Shown piece after piece: positions 1 through 6,967 of a stretch of DNA of 38,278 nucleotides (the first letter of the stretch is position 1; each line of letters starts with the position of its first letter). The stretch lies in NCBI GenBank assembly GCA_026984915.1, contig JALSRG010000087.1, positions 1 through 38,278 on the forward strand, in the 5' to 3' direction. The position numbers were made by a program, and so were the translations under genes. The notes beneath the pieces were generated by a model. It did no database searches, had not been told where the DNA came from, and saw nothing but the letters and a program-made list of their open reading frames with translations. The stretch is from Marinosulfonomonas sp. GTDB taxonomy: Bacteria; Pseudomonadota; Alphaproteobacteria; Rhodobacterales; Rhodobacteraceae.

Positions 1-778
1 GGGCTGGCCGGATTTCCAGCGCCATCTGGTGGTTTTCCCCCAGATCAAGGGTTTGCATGTTCCTGCGTCCGCGCAGGTCCCAGAAATGGATTTTATGGCC
101 GTATTTGCCACCCATCAAATCCTCGGCGACGATGCCGTTTTCATATTGCGGCGGCAGACCCCATTCACTGGACACCATGTAGTCGCGCGGTAGGTTCCAC
201 CAGAAATCGTAGTGCTTGTCCTGTTCGCCACGGTCCATTTCATAGCGGCCGATAATGTCGAAGGTTTCGCAATCCATGATGAAAATGCCGGGCGGGCCAT
301 CGGTGCCGTCCTTGCCGCCCCCGCCAAGGGTGGAAACATAAATGCCTTCGGGTCCGCAATGGATGGTGTGCGGGCGGGAATAGCCGGTTTTGGCAAACAG
401 TTCCTCGGGTTCGATGATCTTGTGGATCCTGGCCTCTTTCGGTCCGCCCTTCACATCAATGATATAAATGCGCGAGGACCGGATGCCCGGGATGATCAGG
501 TAACGCCGCTCCAGAAAGGCGTGACCGGTCAGGGGCGACAGGGCAGACGAGCAGGCATTCCAGCCGAAATGGTGGAATTCATCGCCCTTGTTGGGCATGA
601 CAACCGTGTGCACGATCTGGCCGTAGTCCTTTGATTTCGGGTCCACATCCATGATCGCCAGCGCATCGGGTTGTGACGCATCGGGGCTGAGCAAAAGCGT
701 ATAGGCCAGTGTTTCAACGGGTGCTTCCATTGCCAGTTTGGCCGAGGCATGGAAAGTCGGATCAGGTCGTAAATTCAT
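1..778 (-). CDS. mtoX: Methanethiol oxidase / selenium-binding protein (SBP56 family), 5' part only
   Basis: Not a closed ORF: it runs off the left edge, leaving the first 259 residues. The reading frame from the ATG at 776-778 is open to position 1. The family (SELENBP1/SBP56, about 450-460 aa) oxidises methanethiol to formaldehyde, sulfide and peroxide, using copper. Visible family motifs are GDEFHHFGWNACSS (residues 65-78, with the His-His pair 69/70 and the Cys 76 that matches the reactive cysteine of the human protein), SSRIYIIDV (101-109), RPHTIHC (135-141), YDFWWN (190-195) and SSEWG (203-207). Such histidines are proposed copper ligands. I see no N-terminal signal peptide, unlike the periplasmic Hyphomicrobium enzyme, so this copy is probably cytoplasmic or starts further upstream. 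It lies downstream of a GntR regulator and near acuI, fitting DMSP-derived methanethiol. The family call is firm; the oxidase role is inferred. Confidence 0.85.
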   Translation of the reverse strand, partial: MNLRPDPTFHASAKLAMEAPVETLAYTLLLSPDASQPDALAIMDVDPKSKDYGQIVHTVVMPNKGDEFHHFGWNACSSALSPLTGHAFLERRYLIIPGIRSSRIYIIDVKGGPKEARIHKIIEPEELFAKTGYSRPHTIHCGPEGIYVSTLGGGGKDGTDGPPGIFIMDCETFDIIGRYEMDRGEQDKHYDFWWNLPRDYMVSSEWGLPPQYENGIVAEDLMGGKYGHKIHFWDLRGRRNMQTLDLGENHQMALEIRPA

Positions 779-945
779 GGCGCGTTTCCCTATATTTATT
801 GATGATTTCAGGTAATGTTCACAAAGGTCGGGGCGAAATGATTGCCCGCGATCAGATCATCAGTCTGCGACAAACTGTCCCAACGTCAAGAGAAAAGAAA
901 GCCCATGCGGATTTCGGCGAAAAACAGCGTCAGATTTTGTTGACC

Positions 946-991
946 CGAAATCTTTGAAAGATTTCGGTCTGTTTTCTTTCAAAGAAAACAG
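946..991. repeat. Two adjacent near-perfect palindromes (terminator or protein site)
   Basis: Two inverted repeats stand side by side. One is at 946-966 (10-bp arms around G956). The other is at 969-991 (11-bp arms around C980). Both share the core CTTTGAAAG/CTTTCAAAG. They lie 4 bases beyond the stop of the small minus-strand ORF and about 170 bases upstream of the methanethiol oxidase start. They could fold as terminator hairpins, or be bound as DNA by a dimeric regulator. The sequence alone does not decide. Confidence 0.5.
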
Positions 992-994
992 GTG

Positions 995-1225
995 CTATAC
1001 GACAGGGCGTACGGCTTCCTGATTGCAAAACACAATGATCTGCCCTGCGTTTTCAACCGCGCGAAATCCGCGCCGTTGCAATTCCGTGCGAAACAGATCC
1101 ATCCCGACAAACCGTTCGATATCGCGGGCCTTGCGGCGGATCACCTGGCCACGTTGCACCGCTTTTGAGGCAAACATGTCCTGCAGCCACAATTCAGGTG
1201 TCAAAGGCGAAGAATGATATGTCAT
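995..1225 (-). CDS. Small conserved protein, 76 aa, function unknown
   Basis: The ATG at 1223-1225 gives a 76-residue soluble protein, shorter than the longest open frame here. The N-terminal extension of that frame would overlap the GntR gene and reads as non-protein-like. The sequence is rich in Arg/Lys and contains LWLQDMF, KARDIERFVG and a C-terminal AVENAGQIIVFCNQE. I recall similar short proteins in Rhodobacterales, some labelled N-(5'-phosphoribosyl)anthranilate isomerase by naming error, since 76 residues cannot form that barrel. It starts 34 bases after the GntR stop on the same strand, so co-transcription is likely. No clear ribosome-binding site is seen. Function is unknown. Confidence 0.6.
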   Translation of the reverse strand: MTYHSSPLTPELWLQDMFASKAVQRGQVIRRKARDIERFVGMDLFRTELQRRGFRAVENAGQIIVFCNQEAVRPVV

Positions 1226-1259
1226 GCCACTACTTTTGCGCAGTTTGGTAAACAGCCGG

Positions 1260-1994
1260 TTAACCGCCCCTGCATGCCGCGACATCCCGCGCCAGTCCGA
1301 CCGTATAGGCGGCCAGCGCCTGCAGGGCGGCATCGGCCCGCGCCCCGTCCCCGGATTCGATCGCATCGGCAATCCGGGTGTGCAGGGCGACGATCTGTTC
1401 GCGGGATCGGGCCGAAAAGGTGATCATGTTCATCAGGGGCTCGATTGCCTCGATCGCGCCGGCCAGCTGGTATGACAGCACCGGATTGCCCGCCCCATCC
1501 ACCAGCGCCCGATGAAACGCCACATCACTGGCGCAGAACCCTTCGTCCGACAGCCCCGGCTGTCCCTGCCGGTGGATTTCCGCCCGCATGGTGGCCAGAT
1601 GATCGCCCGTGCGCCGTTTGGCCGACAGCGGTGCGCAGGCTCTCTCCAGCGCATAGCGCGCCTCGCAGGCGGTTTCGAAATCCACCGCGTTCATTGACAA
1701 GAGCAGGGTCGATGTGGTTATCTGCTGGCCGTAGGCATCCTCGAACCGCAGCCGGTTCACAAAGGCCCCGCCGGTCGCCCCGCGCTGGGTGCGGATCAGG
1801 TTCTGCGCTGCCAGCCTTTTTAACGCCTCGCGTACGGTGGGGCGTGAGACGTTGAATTTCTCGCTCAATTCGGCCTCGCTGGGCAGGCGTTCATCGACGA
1901 TCAAAGTGCCGGATACAATCGCGTCACGGATCGCCTCGGCAATCTGCACCGACAGTTCGCGGGATGTTTCCAGATCGGTTTTCATAGATTTCAT
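1260..1994 (-). CDS. GntR-family (FadR subfamily) transcriptional regulator
   Basis: A 244-residue regulator. The N-terminal winged helix-turn-helix spans about residues 15-80 and includes RLPSEAELSEKFNVSRPTVREALKRL, the GntR signature. The C-terminal part (about 100-235) is an all-helical FCD ligand-binding domain with the expected Asp (ASDVAFH) and late His residues that coordinate a metal or carboxylate ligand. FadR/FCD members sense acyl-CoA or small organic acids. It is divergent from the acyl-CoA dehydrogenase gene, with two near-identical 17-bp sites between them, which points to control of that gene and to autoregulation. The ATG at 1992-1994 overlaps one site. The fourth codon (1983-1985) is an alternative start that would clear most of it. 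Neither has a good ribosome-binding site. Confidence 0.9.
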   Translation of the reverse strand: MKSMKTDLETSRELSVQIAEAIRDAIVSGTLIVDERLPSEAELSEKFNVSRPTVREALKRLAAQNLIRTQRGATGGAFVNRLRFEDAYGQQITTSTLLLSMNAVDFETACEARYALERACAPLSAKRRTGDHLATMRAEIHRQGQPGLSDEGFCASDVAFHRALVDGAGNPVLSYQLAGAIEAIEPLMNMITFSARSREQIVALHTRIADAIESGDGARADAALQALAAYTVGLARDVAACRGG

Positions 1995-2046
1995 TTGTCA
2001 GACATTTGAAGCTGTGGCAAGGTCTGTCCAATTGTAAGACATTTGA
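1993..2046. promoter_or_regulatory. Paired GntR operator candidates
   Basis: ATTTGTCAGACATTTGA (1993-2009) and AATTGTAAGACATTTGA (2030-2046) match at 15 of 17 positions, lie in the same orientation and are 37 bp apart. The first holds the palindrome TGTC-A-GACA, similar to the dyads recognised by FadR-type regulators. They sit in the short divergent region between regulator and dehydrogenase. Binding by the neighbouring GntR protein is inferred from position and repeat structure. Confidence 0.6.
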
Positions 2047-2070
2047 TGACTCGTCAGGGAGGATGCACCG

Positions 2071-3243
2071 ATGGGCACGAAAATCGACAGGATACTGGAA
2101 GCGGCACAGGCCCATTGCGAGGATGTGATCAAGCCCAATGTTGACGACTGGAACGAAAAGGGCGTCTGGCCCCGTGCGGCCTCGGATATGGCCGGGGCCG
2201 CCGGTCTGACCGGGCTGTATGCGCCCGAGGAATGGGGCGGGCAGGGCCTGCCGCTGGGCGAAGGCATCCGTGTTTACGAGGAGCTGGGCAAGGGTGATGG
2301 CGCCTATGCCTTCGCGCTGTCGATGCACAACATCTGCACCTATGCGACCTGCGGCTTTGGCACCGAGGCGTTCAAGGAAAAATGGGCGCGCGATCTGACA
2401 TCGGGCCGCAAGCTGGCCAATTTCGCCCTGACCGAACCGCAATCGGGATCAGACGCAATGACCATGTACACCCGCGCCAATATCAACGGCGACGGCACAT
2501 GGACCATCAATGGCGCCAAGGCGTGGGTTTCGCTGGCGGATGAGGCGGATGTTTACCTGACCGTGGTCAAAACCAGCGATGAACCCGGTCATGCGGACAT
2601 GGCGATGATCGCCATTCCCAAGGACGCCGAAGGGGTTTCCTTTGGCCCGCGCTACGACACACCATCCTACGAATTCCTGCCGCTGTCGGAGATGTATTTC
2701 AAGGACGTGGTGGTCTCCGAGGACAATATCATCCTGCCGGTCGGGCAGGGGTTGCAAGGCTCGCTGATGGCGATCGACATCGCGCGGGTCTCGATTGCGT
2801 CGGGGTGTTGTGGCCTGATGGAAACGGCGCTGGATACGGCGCTTGCCTATGCCAAAAACCGCAAGATGTTCGGCGGCGTAAATCTTGATCTGGAGGGGAT
2901 CCAGTGGATGCTGGGCGATGTGGCGACCAATCTGGAAGTCTCGCGCCTGCTGTATCGCGAAGCCGCCAATGCGCTGGGATCTGACCGTGGCCCGCTGATG
3001 GCCGCGCACGCCAAACGCTTTGTGCCCGATGCGGCGGTCGAGGCGGCCAATACCTGCACGCAGGTGCTGGGTGGCTCGGGCCTGTTGAAGGAATACGGGA
3101 TGGACCGTCTGAGCCGCCTTGCACAGATGTTGCGGATCGTTGACGGCACCACCGAAATCAGCCGCGTGGTGATCGGTCGGGCCTTGCAAAAACGCGCCAG
3201 AGACTTGCCGGACATTCCGGTCCCGAAGGGGTATGGAGAATGA
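2071..3243 (+). CDS. Acyl-CoA dehydrogenase family flavoprotein
   Basis: 390 residues, typical length for an FAD-dependent acyl-CoA dehydrogenase. In order: helical N-terminal domain with YAPEEWGGQGL (50-60), flavin/substrate segment LANFALTEPQSGSDA (about 115-129), beta domain with NGAKAWVSL, and C-terminal helical domain with ARVSIASGCCGL, QVLGGSGLLKEYGMDR and RIVDGTTEISR. At the place where medium-chain enzymes carry the catalytic Glu (YEGT), this protein has Asp 358 (VDGT). That suggests an unusual substrate or a different base. Ribosome-binding site GGGAGG lies 8 bases before the ATG. The gene overlaps the DinB-like gene by ATGA and leads a run ending in acuI. At 390 aa it is too short to be DmdC (about 590 aa), so the substrate is unknown. 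Confidence 0.88.
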   Translation: MGTKIDRILEAAQAHCEDVIKPNVDDWNEKGVWPRAASDMAGAAGLTGLYAPEEWGGQGLPLGEGIRVYEELGKGDGAYAFALSMHNICTYATCGFGTEAFKEKWARDLTSGRKLANFALTEPQSGSDAMTMYTRANINGDGTWTINGAKAWVSLADEADVYLTVVKTSDEPGHADMAMIAIPKDAEGVSFGPRYDTPSYEFLPLSEMYFKDVVVSEDNIILPVGQGLQGSLMAIDIARVSIASGCCGLMETALDTALAYAKNRKMFGGVNLDLEGIQWMLGDVATNLEVSRLLYREAANALGSDRGPLMAAHAKRFVPDAAVEAANTCTQVLGGSGLLKEYGMDRLSRLAQMLRIVDGTTEISRVVIGRALQKRARDLPDIPVPKGYGE

Positions 3244-3743
3244 TTACGCCCGCATATGTGCAAATGATGGCGCGCTATAACCAGTGGCAAAACCACAGCC
3301 TTTATGGTGCGGCTGATACATTGGATGACGCGGCGCGGCGCAAGGATCGCGGCGCGTTTTTCGGCTCGATTCACGATACATTGGCCCATATCCTGTGGGG
3401 CGATACCCTGTGGATGAGCCGCTTTGACGGGTGGGAGCCACCCACCGACAAAGCGGGTATCGTCATTGCAGACTGGGAAGATTTAATAAAAGCCCGACAA
3501 GCAGCGGATGCGCGTTTCATTGACTGGGGCGCGCGTGTTTCTCGATCAGACCTTGAGGGTGATTTCTCGTGGCATTCCGCTGTCTTGCAGCGGGATTTCA
3601 CCAAGCCGAAATCCGTTTGCGTGATGCAGATATTCAACCACCAGACCCATCACCGTGGCCAGGTCCATGCCATGCTGACCGCGGCTGGAACCAGGCCGGA
3701 CGATACAGATTTGCCATTCATTCCCGACGAATATCAGGCATAG
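3240..3743 (+). CDS. DinB-family metal-binding four-helix protein
   Basis: 167 residues with the DinB/YfiT-like pattern. The N-terminal helix MMARYNQWQNHSLY is followed by a His-containing helix (H45 and H50 in SIHDTLAHILWGD) and a C-terminal NHQTHHRGQVHAML (H134, H137, H138, H143). These histidines form the usual divalent-metal site. Family members include thiol-dependent transferases (mycothiol/bacillithiol S-transferases, maleylpyruvate isomerase) and many proteins of unknown role. The start codon overlaps the stop of the acyl-CoA dehydrogenase gene (ATGA), so translation is probably coupled. The substrate cannot be read from sequence. A thiol- or CoA-linked reaction would fit the neighbours but is a guess. 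Confidence 0.82.
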   Translation: MITPAYVQMMARYNQWQNHSLYGAADTLDDAARRKDRGAFFGSIHDTLAHILWGDTLWMSRFDGWEPPTDKAGIVIADWEDLIKARQAADARFIDWGARVSRSDLEGDFSWHSAVLQRDFTKPKSVCVMQIFNHQTHHRGQVHAMLTAAGTRPDDTDLPFIPDEYQA

Positions 3744-3758
3744 GAAAAGGAAGCTGAC

Positions 3759-4751
3759 ATGACATTCAACGCATTGATCGTCGAAAAGAACGACGAAGGC
3801 AAAACCAGCGCATCCGTGCAGCAAATCAGCGAAGATCAGCTGCCCGAAGCCGAGGTCACCGTAGCGGTGGACTATTCCACCGTGAACTACAAGGACGGGT
3901 TGTGCATCGGGCCGGGGGGCGGTCTGGTGCGTAACTATCCGCATGTGCCGGGGATCGATTTTGCGGGCACGGTCGAGGCGTCCTCGGACGAGCGATACAA
4001 GGTTGGCGACAAGGTGGTTCTGACCGGCTGGCGCGTGGGCGAGGCCCATTGGGGGGGCTACGCGCAAAAGGCACGGGTGCGGGCCGACTGGCTGGTGCCG
4101 CTGCCCGAGGGGTTGACCACACGCCAGGCCATGGCCGTTGGCACGGCGGGTTTTACCGCAATGCTGGCGGTGATGGCGCTGGAGGATCACGGATTGAAAC
4201 CCGGTCACGGGCCGGTGCTGGTGACAGGCGCTGCGGGGGGTGTTGGCTCGGTCGCGACGGCGATTCTGGCGAACCTTGGCTTTGATGTTGCCGCAGTGAC
4301 AGGGCGTCCCGAGGCCGCGGATTACCTGAAATCCCTTGGTGCCACCCAAATCGTGCCGCGCGAGGACATCAACGAGACCACCAAACGCCCGCTCGAGGCC
4401 GAAACATGGGCCGGTTGTGTCGATGCGGTTGGCGGTGACATGCTGGCGCGGCTGTTGGGGCAGATGAAATACGGGGCTTCGGTTGCCGCTGTGGGGCTGG
4501 CGGGCGGGGCGCAGTTGAACGCTTCCGTGATCCCGTTCCTGCTGCGTGGGGTGAATCTGCTGGGTATTGATAGCGTGATGCAGCCCTATGACAATCGGGT
4601 CAAAGCATGGCAGCGGATCGCGCAGGATCTGCCGATGGACAAGCTGGAAGCGATGATCCGGCCCGCCAGGCTGGCGGATCTGCCGCAACTGGGGCGCGAC
4701 ATCCTGAAAGGGCAGGTCAAGGGCCGTGTCGTGGTGGATGTGAACGCATAG
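3759..4751 (+). CDS. acuI: Acryloyl-CoA reductase (NADPH), AcuI
   Basis: 330 residues of the zinc-independent MDR family, YhdH/YhfP/AcuI branch. The N-terminal catalytic domain carries VDYSTVNYKDGLCIG and YPHVPGIDFAG. The Rossmann domain carries GAAGGVGSVA (NADPH binding). Near the C-terminus is GRVVVDVN. The sequence strongly resembles, from recall, roseobacter AcuI, which reduces acryloyl-CoA to propionyl-CoA during DMSP cleavage and 3-hydroxypropionate use and limits acryloyl-CoA toxicity. It lies 15 bases after the DinB-like gene, so it is probably in the same operon. In other roseobacters acuI follows dmdA; no dmdA is visible here. A generic quinone reductase is a less likely alternative. 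Confidence 0.85.
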   Translation: MTFNALIVEKNDEGKTSASVQQISEDQLPEAEVTVAVDYSTVNYKDGLCIGPGGGLVRNYPHVPGIDFAGTVEASSDERYKVGDKVVLTGWRVGEAHWGGYAQKARVRADWLVPLPEGLTTRQAMAVGTAGFTAMLAVMALEDHGLKPGHGPVLVTGAAGGVGSVATAILANLGFDVAAVTGRPEAADYLKSLGATQIVPREDINETTKRPLEAETWAGCVDAVGGDMLARLLGQMKYGASVAAVGLAGGAQLNASVIPFLLRGVNLLGIDSVMQPYDNRVKAWQRIAQDLPMDKLEAMIRPARLADLPQLGRDILKGQVKGRVVVDVNA

Positions 4752-4817
4752 GGCCGCAGTTGTGGTAATGCGTGAATTGCTCATACTGGTGTCCCAACCA
4801 TCCAAGGAGGACACCAC

Positions 4818-5207
4818 ATGGCAATCCGCGCAATCATACCAGAGAAGGCTCGGGCCTCGGCGAAGCAGTTGAAACTCTCTCCGGCAATCATATCTGGCAA
4901 CCACGTTTTTCTGTCGGGTGTTACCGGAAGTGACACCCAGGGCGGGATGGCTGACGACCCTGAAACGCAGTTTCGCAACGGTTTTGACAAGATCGGGACC
5001 GTCTTGCGCGAAGCGGGGCTGACATTTGACGCTGTGGTCGAAATGACAAGTTACCATGTCGGTTTGCGCGATCATTTCGATTTGTTCAACAGAATCCGCC
5101 TGGAATATGTCGAAGCGCCTTATCCGGCATGGACAGCCATTGAGGTGGCGGGGTTAAGGCGCAAAGGGGCGTTGGTTGAAATAAGGGTGATTGCTGCATC
5201 CAGCTAG
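4818..5207 (+). CDS. RidA/YjgF-family protein
   Basis: 129 residues with the RidA (YjgF/YER057c/UK114) fold signature: VFLSGVTGSD, a central GFDKIGTVLREAGLTFDAVVEMTSY and the C-terminal YPAWTAIEVAGL followed by VEIRVIA. RidA proteins are trimeric and often hydrolyse reactive enamine/imine products of PLP enzymes. The usual catalytic Arg near the C-terminus (VEI in canonical RidA is preceded by P-G-A-R/L-VEIE) is not clearly conserved, so this may belong to another RidA subfamily. The site CCAAGGAGG upstream of the ATG is a strong ribosome-binding site. The gap to acuI is 66 bases, so operon membership is uncertain. Its TAG stop overlaps the stop of the convergent transporter gene. Confidence 0.82.
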   Translation: MAIRAIIPEKARASAKQLKLSPAIISGNHVFLSGVTGSDTQGGMADDPETQFRNGFDKIGTVLREAGLTFDAVVEMTSYHVGLRDHFDLFNRIRLEYVEAPYPAWTAIEVAGLRRKGALVEIRVIAASS

Positions 5208-6124
5208 GCCTGCCTTCTCATGAATAACGATGCCAGGCGCCCGTCTGTCACAGCGAATCCGGTGGCGATGATGGCAAAGCCAATCCAGGCCTCTGCCCCG
5301 ATCCGTTCGCCCAGAAACATGGCGCCAAGAGCAATTGCAAAAGGCGGAATCAGCAGGGTGACCAGCATCAGATTGGCGGCTCCTGCGCGCGCGAGAATAG
5401 CGAAATACAGGACATAGGCAAAGGCGGTCGACAGGGCAGCCACGCCCAAAAGTGCCGCCCAGACACCGGGCGAGAGGGCCAGATTAGGCGGGCCGCCAAA
5501 GATAAACACAACGGGCGCCAGCAAACATGTGCTTCCAATCAACATGCCAAGGGCGTTCATGAGGGGCGGTTGGCCCGCAAGCATTGTTTTCCCCCAGACA
5601 CTGGCAAGCGCATAAGAAAGGGCCGCGCCAAGCACTGCCATCTGCGCGAGGTTGCCCGGGTTGAAATCGGTCAGCGCGTCCGGGCCCATGATGAATGCCA
5701 CCCCGGCAAGACCCAGTGCGGCACCGGCAATCCTGTTCTTTGTCAGTGGTTCATCGGCAAGCAACATCCCCGCAACGACAGCGCCAAACATCGCAGTGGT
5801 GCCATTCAGGATAGAGGCCAGCCCGCCCTCGATCTGTGTCTGGCCCCAGAATATCAGGGAAAAGGGGATGACGTTGTTGAGGCCCCCCATCACCAGATAG
5901 GCCCGCCAGACCCGCAGCGAGCGCGGGACGGCAATGCCCTTCAGACGTACAACCAGCGCCAGTATTGGAACAGCCCAGAAAACGCGGTGAAGCGCAATGG
6001 TCAGCGGCGGCACCTCGCGCAGGGCGATTTCGGCAAAAAAGAAAGAACCGCCCCAAACCGCCGCAAGCAACAACAGCATGAGCGAGGACTTCAGATCCAG
6101 TGAAGGGGCTGTGCTGTTGGCCAT
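5204..6124 (-). CDS. EamA-family (DMT superfamily) transporter
   Basis: About 306 residues and ten hydrophobic helices in two EamA repeats. The first repeat starts at LLLLAAVWGGSFFFAEIAL, the second at LAQMAVLGAALSYALASVWGK. LGERIG is the usual motif near the end of the second repeat. Members export amino acids, nucleobases or metabolites, and substrate cannot be predicted. The ATG at 6122-6124 with GGAAG 8 bases upstream is preferred over a TTG 18 bases further out. The four-base CTAG at 5204-5207 gives the stop codons of both this gene and the convergent RidA-like gene, leaving no intergenic space and no room for a terminator between them. Confidence 0.88.
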   Translation of the reverse strand: MANSTAPSLDLKSSLMLLLLAAVWGGSFFFAEIALREVPPLTIALHRVFWAVPILALVVRLKGIAVPRSLRVWRAYLVMGGLNNVIPFSLIFWGQTQIEGGLASILNGTTAMFGAVVAGMLLADEPLTKNRIAGAALGLAGVAFIMGPDALTDFNPGNLAQMAVLGAALSYALASVWGKTMLAGQPPLMNALGMLIGSTCLLAPVVFIFGGPPNLALSPGVWAALLGVAALSTAFAYVLYFAILARAGAANLMLVTLLIPPFAIALGAMFLGERIGAEAWIGFAIIATGFAVTDGRLASLFMRRQA

Positions 6125-6274
6125 GCCGATTGCTTCCGTCAAAGTGCTATGCCGTGATCAAATACCCCGATCAGAACCATTATTCCGACCCGTTTCATGC
6201 TGTTTCATGAAAACGGTGTGAATGCTCGGGCCTGTGGCATGATCAGGGAACTATACGGCAGGGAAAGCCTTTGA

Positions 6275-6308
6275 CGGCAACGAGGGAGCCTATGCCCCCT
6301 CGTTGCCG
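6275..6308. terminator. Long perfect hairpin after the AhpD-like gene
   Basis: A perfect 12-bp stem (6275-6286 with 6297-6308) and a 10-base loop lie directly beyond the stop of the minus-strand AhpD-like gene. There is no run of T in the minus direction, so it may act as a 3'-end stabiliser rather than a classical intrinsic terminator. It may also separate the two neighbouring minus-strand transcription units. Confidence 0.6.
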
Positions 6309-6317
6309 ATTACATTA

Positions 6318-6884
6318 TTACGCAACCTTGTAACCCGCAAACGCTGCATCCACTTCGGTTGCCGCCAGATGGTTGACGAAATTCGAGTAGGTCTTGCAGG
6401 CGATGGCCTGTACGATTCCCAGCACATGTTTCGGGGTGAACCCTGCGGCCAGAAATGTATCCACCTCGGGTTTGTCCGGCATGCCGCGCTTTTTGACCAT
6501 GCTGCGGGTGAAGGTGGCCAGCGCGTTCAGTTTGGCATCGGGCAGGGGGGTGCCATCGCGCAGGGCGGCCAGATCAGCGGCGGGGAGTTTGGAAATCTTG
6601 TCGGCAATCATCGAATGGGCCGCGGTGCAATAGGTGCAACCGTTCACGGCACTTACACTCAGGAACACGGTTTCTTGTTCCGGCGGGGTGAAACCGGCAT
6701 CATTGCGAAAGCTGGCATAGGCGGCCATATAGCCTTCGAGCACCCCGGGCAGCGCCCCCATATATCCATACATATTTGGAATAAACCCCAGTTTTGACTG
6801 GGTATTTTCCAGAATTGCCGCAACGGGCGCGGTTGCGGTTTCGGGGGTAACAGGGGTTATGTCAAGCAGGGGGTGACGTGTCAT
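6318..6884 (-). CDS. Carboxymuconolactone decarboxylase / AhpD-like peroxidase-related protein
   Basis: 188 residues of the AhpD/CMD family. The core motif NGCTYCTAAH (residues 81-90) gives the redox pair C83/C86 and H90, with a Glu at about 70 (PPEQETVFL) as in the AhpD proton relay. Members are alkylhydroperoxidase-type thiol enzymes that remove peroxides or act as redox adaptors. The gene is divergent from a TetR regulator with 75 bases between starts and palindromic sites in between, so it is probably the regulator's target. Substrate and reductant are not identifiable. A 12-bp hairpin follows the stop codon. Confidence 0.87.
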   Translation of the reverse strand: MTRHPLLDITPVTPETATAPVAAILENTQSKLGFIPNMYGYMGALPGVLEGYMAAYASFRNDAGFTPPEQETVFLSVSAVNGCTYCTAAHSMIADKISKLPAADLAALRDGTPLPDAKLNALATFTRSMVKKRGMPDKPEVDTFLAAGFTPKHVLGIVQAIACKTYSNFVNHLAATEVDAAFAGYKVA

Positions 6885-6902
6885 GGCAGTGTCCTTTGGA
6901 TT

Positions 6903-6967
6903 ATAGAATGATCGTTACATATATTGCGCGACGGGGCATCGCCAGCTAATAATAGAACGATGAGTTC
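6903..6967. promoter_or_regulatory. TetR operator candidates in the divergent promoter region
   Basis: ATAGAATGATCGTTACAT (6903-6920) is an imperfect dyad. A related half, ATAGAACGAT (6952-6961), continues into GTTC (6964-6967), giving a GAAC-5-GTTC dyad over the TetR start codon. Both resemble the ideal palindrome ATAGAACGATCGTTCTAT. The position between AhpD-like gene and regulator suggests repression of both. Binding is inferred. Confidence 0.45.

Noticed and set aside
838-957. 39-codon plus-strand ORF upstream of mtoX
   Set aside because: No good ribosome-binding site, ends inside the palindrome pair, and no family resemblance; the stretch is better read as a regulatory region.
2071-3243. 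Acyl-CoA dehydrogenase as DmdC of DMSP demethylation
   Set aside because: DmdC proteins are about 590 residues with an extra C-terminal domain; this one has 390.
3546-5075. 509-codon minus-strand ORF antisense to the DinB-like gene, acuI and the RidA-like gene
   Set aside because: The opposite strand encodes three proteins with clear motifs over the same span. The antisense text is His/Gln/Arg-rich with no domain pattern; long antisense frames are usual in GC-rich DNA.
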